From Chloroflexota bacterium (GTDB lineage Bacteria; Chloroflexota; Dormibacteria; CF-121): DNA of 7,469 nt. Below the pieces are notes generated by a model. The model did no database searches. It worked only from the letters and a program-made list of their open reading frames with translations, and had not been told where the DNA came from. Location of the stretch: assembly GCA_005880605.1 (NCBI GenBank), contig VBIS01000173.1, positions 1-7,469 of the forward strand, written 5' to 3'. Numbering within the stretch: position 1 is the first letter of the stretch; each line of letters opens with the position of its first letter. This document shows, one piece after another, positions 1-4,644 of the stretch. A program made the position numbers and the translations under genes.

Positions 1-147
1 GCTCTTCTTGACCAGCTCGACGAGCTCGTCGGGCTGCATCTCGAGCGCCTTCTTGAACCCGGTATAGCCCCCGGTTCGCTCATAGACCTTGAGCTGCTCG
101 AGGTTCTCGGTCGCAAAGTCCTTAGTCAACAGGGGCTTGACCGACAT
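1..147 (-). CDS. nuoF: NADH-quinone oxidoreductase subunit F, N-terminal 49 residues (partial)
   Basis: This is the beginning of the 51-kDa NADH-binding subunit of complex I, which in the full protein binds NADH, FMN and one [4Fe-4S] cluster on the cytoplasmic arm. Only 49 codons are visible before the left edge. They read MSVKPLLTKDF, then YERTGGYTGFKKALEM and ELVELVKKS. The GGY-x-G-F/L-x-K-A-L block and the trailing VKKS are the typical lead-in to the family's SGLRGRGGAGF nucleotide-binding loop, which should lie just outside the window. The ATG shares one base with the nuoE stop (TGATG) and has a GAGGAG ribosome site 9 nt upstream. The position after nuoE and the conserved N-terminal pattern make the call firm. 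The cluster ligands cannot be checked here. Confidence 0.93.
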   Translation of the reverse strand, partial: MSVKPLLTKDFATENLEQLKVYERTGGYTGFKKALEMQPDELVELVKKS

Positions 148-719
148 CAGCTCTCGCTCCTCGCCCGTTTGGGCGCCGCGGTCTTTCGTTTCGGCGCCTC
201 GGCCGTGGGCGCCGCTTGCGCCGCCGGGGCCGTGGCCGCCACGACCGGCTGCCGGAGGCGCTCGATGATGCTGTCGATCCGCTCCTCGGTCAGGTTCTCC
301 TCGAAGCGATGATCGACCTGCATCATGGGCGCCCCGCCGCAGGCGCCCAGGCATTCGATGGTGGAGTGCCAGGTGATGGCGCCGTCCGGGGTCGTCTGTC
401 CATCCCGAACGCCGAGCGCCCGTTGCAGGTAGGCCGCCATCTCGTCGGCGCCACGCAACATGCAGGGGGCGTTGACGCAGATGACCACGTCATGCCGGCC
501 TTCGGGCTTGGTGAGAAACATGGAATAGAAGGATGCGGTCGCCTCGATCAGGGATGATGGCAAGCCGAGGTGCTCGGCGATCTCGGCCATCGCCTCCTTG
601 GTGACATAGCCCTGCTCGTGCTGGACGGCCCAGAGCGCCGGGATGATGGCGGATTGCTTGGATGGATAGCGCTGGGCCAGGTCCTTGATGTCCTCGACCG
701 TCGGCTTAGCGAGTGGCAT
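147..719 (-). CDS. nuoE: NADH-quinone oxidoreductase subunit E (24-kDa, [2Fe-2S])
   Basis: This 190-residue peripheral-arm subunit of complex I carries the N1a-type [2Fe-2S] cluster next to the FMN site of NuoF. The thioredoxin-like ferredoxin fold is recognisable. An N-terminal helical domain runs to about residue 70 and contains ALWAVQHEQGYVT and the EATASFYSMF block. The four cluster cysteines follow at C81 and C86 (CVNAPC) and C123 and C127 (CLGAC, followed by GGAP). After about residue 157 there is an Ala/Pro-rich tail ending in Lys/Arg, rich in AAP and APK motifs. It lies beyond the conserved core and looks disordered. The ATG shares one base with the nuoD stop (TGATG). The nearest purine-rich site (GGGAG) is 13 nt upstream, so translation probably depends on coupling to nuoD. 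Confidence 0.97.
   Translation of the reverse strand: MPLAKPTVEDIKDLAQRYPSKQSAIIPALWAVQHEQGYVTKEAMAEIAEHLGLPSSLIEATASFYSMFLTKPEGRHDVVICVNAPCMLRGADEMAAYLQRALGVRDGQTTPDGAITWHSTIECLGACGGAPMMQVDHRFEENLTEERIDSIIERLRQPVVAATAPAAQAAPTAEAPKRKTAAPKRARSES
157..162 (-). promoter_or_regulatory. Ribosome binding site of nuoF
   Basis: On the minus strand GAGGAG lies inside the 3' end of nuoE, 9 nt before the nuoF ATG. It supports that ATG, which overlaps the nuoE stop by one base, and suggests translational coupling. Confidence 0.6.
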
Positions 720-1963
720 CAGCGATCGACGTCTCCCAGGATGAAGTCCATGCTTCCCATGATGGCGATCACGTCCGCCACCAGGACACCCTTGACCAGC
801 TGTCGCAGCGGCTGCAGGTTGCAGAATGAGGGAGGCCGCACCTTCATCCGATACGGCTTGTTGGTGCCATCGGACACGAGGTAGAAGCCGAGCTCGCCCC
901 GCGGGCTTTCGACGAAGGCATAGACGTCACCGACGGGACCTTTGAAGCCTTCGCTGACCAGGCGGAAGTGATGGATGACCGATTCCATACTCTTGCTGAG
1001 CTCGCTCCGGGGCGGCAGGGCCACCTTCCGATCGCTGGTCAGCCAGGGCCCGCCGGGCAGGGTGTCGAGCACCTGCTGCAGGATCTTCAGGCTCTCGCGC
1101 ATCTCCTGGACGCGCAACCGGTAGCGGTCGTAGCAATCGCCGGCGGTGCCAAGCGGCACCTCGAAGTCGTACTGCTCATACCCACAGTAGGGGAAGGCTT
1201 TGCGTACGTCGTAATCGACCCCCGACGCCCGCAGCATCGGGCCGGTCACGCCGGCTTCGATGGCATCCTGGCGCGAGAGCACGCCGACCCCCTTGAGGCG
1301 CTGGTGCCAGATCGGGTTGTCGCTGAGCATGGCCTCGAAATCGTCGATGCGGCTGGGCATGACGTCGATGAACCGCTGCAGCTGCTCGAGCCAACCCTCG
1401 GGCAGGTCCCAGGCGACGCCACCGACGCGAGTGAAGGAGGTCATCATGCGGACCCCGGAGTAGGCCTCGTTCAGATCGAGCACCAGCTCGCGATCACGCC
1501 AGGCGTAGAAGAAGCCGGAATAGACGCCAAGGTCGAGCCCGGCGGTTCCGAGCCACAGCTCGTGGCTCGCGATCCGGGCGAGTTCCATCATCAGGACGCG
1601 AATCGCCTGGGCCCGCGGCGGGACCTCGAGCTCCATCAGCTTTTCGACGGCGGCGACGAAACCGACGTTGTTGATCGGAGGCGCCAGATAATCCATCCGG
1701 TCGCTGAAGGTGATTCCCTGGGTGTAGGTCTTGTCCTCGAACGATTTCTCGAAGCCGGTGTGGAGGTATCCGACGTCGGCATCGGCATCACGCACGATCT
1801 CGCCGTCCAGCTTCAGGCGAACGCGAAGGACCCCGTGTGTACTTGGATGCTGGGGCCCCATGTTGAGTTCCATCCACTCGCTCGGCGGCTCGTGCTCCGG
1901 GCCGAACGGCATCTGCTCCGGTCCGGGGCCGAACTGCTCCTGCGTGATGCGTGTCTCAGCCAC
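719..1963 (-). CDS. nuoD: NADH-quinone oxidoreductase subunit D (49-kDa, quinone site)
   Basis: This 414-residue subunit forms the quinone-reduction pocket of complex I together with NuoB, at the junction of the hydrophilic and membrane arms. The signatures GPQHPSTHGVLR (residues 36-47) and GYLHTGFEK (65-73) are intact. By comparison with Thermus Nqo4, the quinone-headgroup residues His38 and Tyr87 correspond to H43 and Y92 here, and the Asp139 equivalent is D144. The C-terminus ends MDFILGDVDR, the usual family ending, so the gene is full length. The start is GTG and overlaps the end of nuoC by 8 nt. An upstream GGAG at 13 nt is rather far, so coupling is likely. The first 30 residues are variable and rich in Pro, Gly and Glu. 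It is a separate gene from nuoC, not a nuoCD fusion. Confidence 0.98.
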   Translation of the reverse strand: MAETRITQEQFGPGPEQMPFGPEHEPPSEWMELNMGPQHPSTHGVLRVRLKLDGEIVRDADADVGYLHTGFEKSFEDKTYTQGITFSDRMDYLAPPINNVGFVAAVEKLMELEVPPRAQAIRVLMMELARIASHELWLGTAGLDLGVYSGFFYAWRDRELVLDLNEAYSGVRMMTSFTRVGGVAWDLPEGWLEQLQRFIDVMPSRIDDFEAMLSDNPIWHQRLKGVGVLSRQDAIEAGVTGPMLRASGVDYDVRKAFPYCGYEQYDFEVPLGTAGDCYDRYRLRVQEMRESLKILQQVLDTLPGGPWLTSDRKVALPPRSELSKSMESVIHHFRLVSEGFKGPVGDVYAFVESPRGELGFYLVSDGTNKPYRMKVRPPSFCNLQPLRQLVKGVLVADVIAIMGSMDFILGDVDR

Positions 1964-2474
1964 GGATGGCGTCGGGCTCCAACCCTTCGAGTTTCTGGTC
2001 GCTGAAAATCACGGGCTCACCGAACGAGACGTAGTCCTTTCGCAGCGGATGCCCTTCCCAGCTTTCGGGCATCAGCAGCCGGCGCAGGTCGGGATGACCA
2101 TCGAATTTGATGCCGAACAGGTCCCAGGTCTCGCGCTCGTGCCAGTTGGTCGCCGGCCACACGGATGTGAGGCTGGGCACGTGCGGCTCGGGCATGGTGG
2201 CCGTGGTCTTGATCCGGATCCGGGTCTTGTTCTCAAGGGAGCGAACCTCCCAGATGACGCTGAAGCGAGGGTCGCGCGCCGGCCAGTCGACCGCCGTGGC
2301 ATAGAGGAGGTAGTCGAAGCCCTCCTCGTCCTTGAGGTAGCGGGCCACCGCGACCAGCGAGGCCGGATCGACCACGATGCTCAGGTCGCCGCGAAAATCG
2401 GAGCTCTCCTGCAGCGCCTGCTTGAAGCGCTCCCCGAGGCGCTCGACAAGTGACGTGCTAGCGCTCACGGTCAT
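1956..2474 (-). CDS. nuoC: NADH-quinone oxidoreductase subunit C (30-kDa)
   Basis: This 172-residue subunit of the connecting module of complex I holds NuoD and NuoB together and carries no redox centre. The family signature is clear at residues 112-148: HERETWDLFGIKF, then GHPDLRRLLMP, then EGHPLRKDY. The N-terminal part has the expected alpha/beta pattern with FDYLLYATAVDW at 53-64. I chose the ATG at 2474-2472 because GGGGAG lies 9 nt upstream and because conserved length starts there. The reading frame stays open to an ATG at 2705, but that start would add a Cys/Arg-rich segment and run deep into nuoB, so it is unlikely. The stop lies inside nuoD's first codons (8-nt overlap). Confidence 0.96.
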   Translation of the reverse strand: MTVSASTSLVERLGERFKQALQESSDFRGDLSIVVDPASLVAVARYLKDEEGFDYLLYATAVDWPARDPRFSVIWEVRSLENKTRIRIKTTATMPEPHVPSLTSVWPATNWHERETWDLFGIKFDGHPDLRRLLMPESWEGHPLRKDYVSFGEPVIFSDQKLEGLEPDAIRG

Positions 2475-2483
2475 CCGGCCGGA

Positions 2484-2489
2484 CTCCCC
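2484..2489 (-). promoter_or_regulatory. Ribosome binding site of nuoC
   Basis: On the minus strand GGGGAG ends 9 nt before the ATG at 2474. It decides the nuoC start against the longer open frame. It lies in the 32-nt gap (2475-2506) between nuoB and nuoC, which otherwise holds nothing I recognise. Confidence 0.65.
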
Positions 2490-2506
2490 GACAAGACGGC
2501 CCGACG

Positions 2507-3043
2507 TCAGGCAGACCGCTTGACCAGCGGCTCGCCGCGGATCTTGCGCTGTAGCTTGACGACGGCATCGATCAGGGCTTCCGGCCGGGGTGGGCAACCA
2601 GGCACATAGATGTCGACCGGCACGATCTTGTCTACGCTCTGCACGATCGCATAGTTGTTGAACATGCCGGCAGAGGAAGCACAGGCCCCCATCGCGATCA
2701 CCCATTTGGGCTCAGGCATCTGGTCGTAGATCTGGCGCAGGACCGGGGCCATTTTGATCGACACTCGGCCGGAGACGATCATCAGGTCGGCCTGGCGCGG
2801 TGAGGCCCGAAACAATTCCGAGCCGAAGCGGGAAAGGTCATGGCGCGGCCCAACCGTGCCCATCATCTCGATGGCGCAGCAGGCGAGCCCGAACAGGGCT
2901 GGCCAGATCGCGCTCGAGCGGCCCCAGTTGATCACCTTGTCGAGGGTGGTGGTGAGCACGTTGTCGCCCAGCGCGTTGAGCGGCGTCGGTCCGGCCGCGC
3001 GGCCGGTCGGCATCGGACCGGGACGGAGCTTCAGCTCCCCCAT
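2507..3043 (-). CDS. nuoB: NADH-quinone oxidoreductase subunit B (20-kDa, cluster N2)
   Basis: This 178-residue subunit carries the terminal [4Fe-4S] cluster N2, which passes electrons to quinone. The unusual tandem cysteine pair is at C55-C56 (FGLACCAIEMM), and the other two ligands are C121 (MGACASS) and C150 (VPGCPPRPEAL). All four are present. The blocks SRFGSELFRASPRQADLMIV and MFNNYAIVQSVD are those of typical bacterial NuoB. The ATG at 3043 lies inside the last codons of nuoA (13-nt overlap) and has AAGGGAG 7 nt upstream. An ATG at 3127 in the same frame would add 28 Arg/Gly-rich residues overlapping nuoA and is rejected. A short C-terminal tail (EPLVKRSA) follows the last conserved helix. 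Confidence 0.97.
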   Translation of the reverse strand: MGELKLRPGPMPTGRAAGPTPLNALGDNVLTTTLDKVINWGRSSAIWPALFGLACCAIEMMGTVGPRHDLSRFGSELFRASPRQADLMIVSGRVSIKMAPVLRQIYDQMPEPKWVIAMGACASSAGMFNNYAIVQSVDKIVPVDIYVPGCPPRPEALIDAVVKLQRKIRGEPLVKRSA

Positions 3044-3390
3044 TCCAGCGCTCCCTTCCGCCACACGTAGATCAGGGCGACCAGCAGGACGGCGGCGAAG
3101 ACCGCCATCTCGGCCACCCCGAACCATCCAAGCCCCTTGACGTTGACGGCCCAGGGATAGATAAAGATCGCCTCGACGTCGAAGATGATGAACAGCATCG
3201 CGGTCAGATAGAAGCTGACCGCAAATCGGCGCCGGGCGCCGGTCCGGGGCACGATCCCCGACTCATAGGGCAGGTCCTTGGCCGCGGAGTGCAGATGGCC
3301 GGCGAGCCAGGGCGGGAAATAGAGGGCGATGAGACCAAAGACAAAGACCGCGGTAAGAAAAATGAGCAAGGGAAAGTAATCGCTCAGCAC
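3031..3390 (-). CDS. nuoA: NADH-quinone oxidoreductase subunit A (membrane)
   Basis: This 119-residue membrane subunit of complex I sits at the interface with the quinone tunnel. Three transmembrane segments are visible at about residues 6-28, 58-80 and 88-110. Between the first two is the conserved loop LPYESGIVP (40-48), and the second helix contains the signature AMLFIIFDVEAIF, including the conserved acidic pair D-x-E. Length is normal for the family. The start is GTG: the same frame has a stop (TAG) four codons upstream, so no longer start exists. No good ribosome site precedes it (the nearest bases are TAGCCCCGTACC), so initiation may be weak, or a nearby alternative start codon may be used. 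It is the first gene of the nuo cluster. Confidence 0.96.
   Translation of the reverse strand: MLSDYFPLLIFLTAVFVFGLIALYFPPWLAGHLHSAAKDLPYESGIVPRTGARRRFAVSFYLTAMLFIIFDVEAIFIYPWAVNVKGLGWFGVAEMAVFAAVLLVALIYVWRKGALEWGS
3051..3057 (-). promoter_or_regulatory. Ribosome binding site of nuoB
   Basis: On the minus strand AAGGGAG sits within the 3' end of nuoA, 7 nt before the nuoB ATG. It favours the 178-residue NuoB over the longer open frame starting at 3127. Confidence 0.7.
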
Positions 3391-3469
3391 GGTACGGGGC
3401 TAGTCTAACAAAGCGCTTTCTGAATACGGACCGCAGATCGAGGCCTGCGTCTCGAATCAGGTGGGCGCC
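3391..3469 (-). promoter_or_regulatory. Leader region between the upstream gene and nuoA (possible nuo promoter)
   Basis: This 79-nt gap is the largest non-coding stretch in the window and the only plausible place for a promoter directly upstream of nuoA. On the minus strand TAGACT (3407-3402) could be a -10 element (4 of 6 matches to TATAAT), but I find no matching -35 at normal spacing. Next to it is a perfect 10-bp palindrome, AAAGCGCTTT (3410-3419), a possible operator half-size site. Both calls are weak. The nuo genes may instead be read through from the upstream gene, which runs in the same direction. Confidence 0.3.
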
Positions 3470-4081
3470 CTATGGGCGCAGGTCTTCCAGCTCCCAGAGC
3501 GCGCCCGGGTGATGGGCGGGCGGGAAGCGGCCGTCCGGATTCTCCTCCAGAAACTGGCGTGAGTGCTTGCGGAAGCGGCAGACGGTGCACATGTACTGGC
3601 CCGGGACGGGAATCGGATCGCCCGGCTTGAATCGGTCGCCGATCCGAATGCGCTTGCCGGGCTCGGACCGCGGCGCCGCCTCGCCCGGCGACCAGGCGCC
3701 GCTCTCGACCAGAGGGCGAGGTGGCACGCCGCCGTTGGCGTCGGGTTTGGCCGCGGGCGCTGACTGTCGGTTCGGGAAATACGGCACTGGGGCCGCGCCG
3801 GGCCGGCGTGGATCGCGGGTCCAACCAAGCGCGTTGATCTCGTTGACCGAGCGCTTGAGGTAAACGGCCTGCTTCACCGCGCTGACATCGACGATCTCCT
3901 CGAACGGGATGTAGAGATCGGGCTGTCCGCGGTCGACGACACGCATGTAAGGTTCCGACGAAACGAAGATGCCCTGGGCGGACTGGGGTGGGCCTTCGAA
4001 GATCTCGCGCACGCTCCCCAGGTAGGCGTCGCGGGTCTCCACGGCGTAGCCGACCTTCACGACCCACTCGACTACAGGCAC
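3470..4081 (-). CDS. PRC-barrel/DUF2171-like protein with C-terminal CxxC module, function unknown
   Basis: This is a 203-residue soluble protein with no signal peptide or membrane segment. Residues 7-87 look like a PRC-barrel or DUF2171-type beta-rich domain: KVGYAVETRDAYLGSVREIF, then an exposed strand (GIFVSSEPYMRVV), then DLYIPFEEIVDV and a closing AVYLKRSV. Residues 90-145 form a Pro/Ala/Gly/Arg-rich linker. Residues 148-203 form a second small module, GDRFKPGDPIPVPGQYMC, with C165-x2-C168 (CTVC), H173 and the pair H190-H191, ending in LWELED. Its F-K-P-G...P...G-x-Y start recalls YjzC-like and zinc-ribbon families. Zinc binding is inference, as only two cysteines are present. The GTG start has TAGGAG 7 nt upstream. 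The gene runs in the nuo direction, 79 nt before nuoA, but nothing ties it to complex I. Confidence 0.8.
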   Translation of the reverse strand: MPVVEWVVKVGYAVETRDAYLGSVREIFEGPPQSAQGIFVSSEPYMRVVDRGQPDLYIPFEEIVDVSAVKQAVYLKRSVNEINALGWTRDPRRPGAAPVPYFPNRQSAPAAKPDANGGVPPRPLVESGAWSPGEAAPRSEPGKRIRIGDRFKPGDPIPVPGQYMCTVCRFRKHSRQFLEENPDGRFPPAHHPGALWELEDLRP

Positions 4082-4088
4082 ACGTTGA

Positions 4089-4094
4089 CTCCTA
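4089..4094 (-). promoter_or_regulatory. Ribosome binding site of the 203-residue protein
   Basis: On the minus strand TAGGAG ends 7 nt before the GTG at 4081-4079. It supports that GTG as the start. It lies in the 23-nt gap between the two divergent genes. Confidence 0.65.
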
Positions 4095-4104
4095 CGACCA
4101 TGGA

Positions 4105-4644
4105 ATGGCGCGTATTCTAAGTTACGTGGGCGACGAGAGGTTCGGGCCCAACACGGTCGAGGTCGAGACCTTCCTCAACCGGCTCAGCCGGCTGGCCCCC
4201 GGCGAATGGGAACGGGTGATGAACGCGTCCCCTGGCATCGGCGCCATCCCTGACCTCGAAGTCAAGCAGTCGCCAGAATACTTCAAGGCCCTAGAGACCG
4301 CGACCAGGCTCGCCAAGAGTCAAGTCTTTCCCGGATCGGAGTCGGCATTCTTTGACGCGATGCGCACCGCCCAGCTGGTCGCCGATGCCAGCGCCTTCCA
4401 ACCTTCCTCGAGGCCAGAGCCCGCGGGCTCGGCCGTCGTGGATGACCGCCTGCCTCCCGATGCGGCGGACGAGGCCATCGTCCGGATCATGTCGACAGCC
4501 TACGAGGAGGAATCGTGGCGTCGAGTCATGAATGCTTGCATGATCGCCGCCGGCGCCCTCGTCATGCGAGGGTCGATCGCAGCCTACGATTTCGCGACGT
4601 TGTACGCGCCGTTCGCGACCTTGCCGCTTGGAACTTCGGGTTAG
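4105..4644 (+). CDS. Helical protein of unknown function with duplicated WxRVMNA motif
   Basis: I do not recognise this 179-residue protein. It looks soluble and mostly alpha-helical, with a Pro/Ser-rich hinge at about residues 98-120 separating two halves. Each half carries the same motif, WERVMNA (35-41) and WRRVMNA (138-144), preceded by a helix rich in Leu/Ile/Arg (ETFLNRLSRL; EAIVRIMSTA) and followed by Ala-rich helices. This suggests an internal duplication. The codons strongly prefer G or C in the third position, which supports real coding. I chose the ATG at 4105: the frame stays open back to 3988, but that extension is Arg/Ser-rich and overlaps the divergent gene. No clear ribosome site is seen, so initiation may be leaderless or lie slightly downstream (GTG at 4126). 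The end overlaps the convergent gene's stop by 4 nt. Confidence 0.72.
   Translation: MARILSYVGDERFGPNTVEVETFLNRLSRLAPGEWERVMNASPGIGAIPDLEVKQSPEYFKALETATRLAKSQVFPGSESAFFDAMRTAQLVADASAFQPSSRPEPAGSAVVDDRLPPDAADEAIVRIMSTAYEEESWRRVMNACMIAAGALVMRGSIAAYDFATLYAPFATLPLGTSG
4114..4119 (-). promoter_or_regulatory. Possible -10 element for the 203-residue protein gene
   Basis: On the minus strand TAGAAT matches TATAAT at five of six positions, about 33 nt before the GTG start, inside the first codons of the divergent gene. It sits in an AT-rich patch that is unusual for this window. No TTGACA-like hexamer is found 16-18 nt upstream and there is no extended -10 TG, so this is only a candidate. Confidence 0.3.

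Noticed and set aside
968..2005. Long open frame of 345 codons on the plus strand opposite nuoD
   Set aside because: It mirrors the strongly conserved nuoD codons; antisense open frames are common in GC-rich genes. The translation has no recognisable domain.
2475..2705. Extended NuoC start at 2705
   Set aside because: It would overlap nuoB by about 200 nt and add a Cys/Arg-rich segment unlike the family. The ATG at 2474 has a good ribosome site.
3405..4067. Minus-strand open frame of 220 codons overlapping the 203-residue protein gene
   Set aside because: The product is extremely Arg/Pro-rich and lacks a ribosome site. The competing frame has TAGGAG, a domain-like N-terminus and a CxxC module.
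4085..4118. TTGACT (4085-4090) with TATTCT (4113-4118) as a plus-strand promoter
   Set aside because: The spacing is 22 nt, too long for a normal sigma-70-type promoter, and the -10 would lie inside the coding region.
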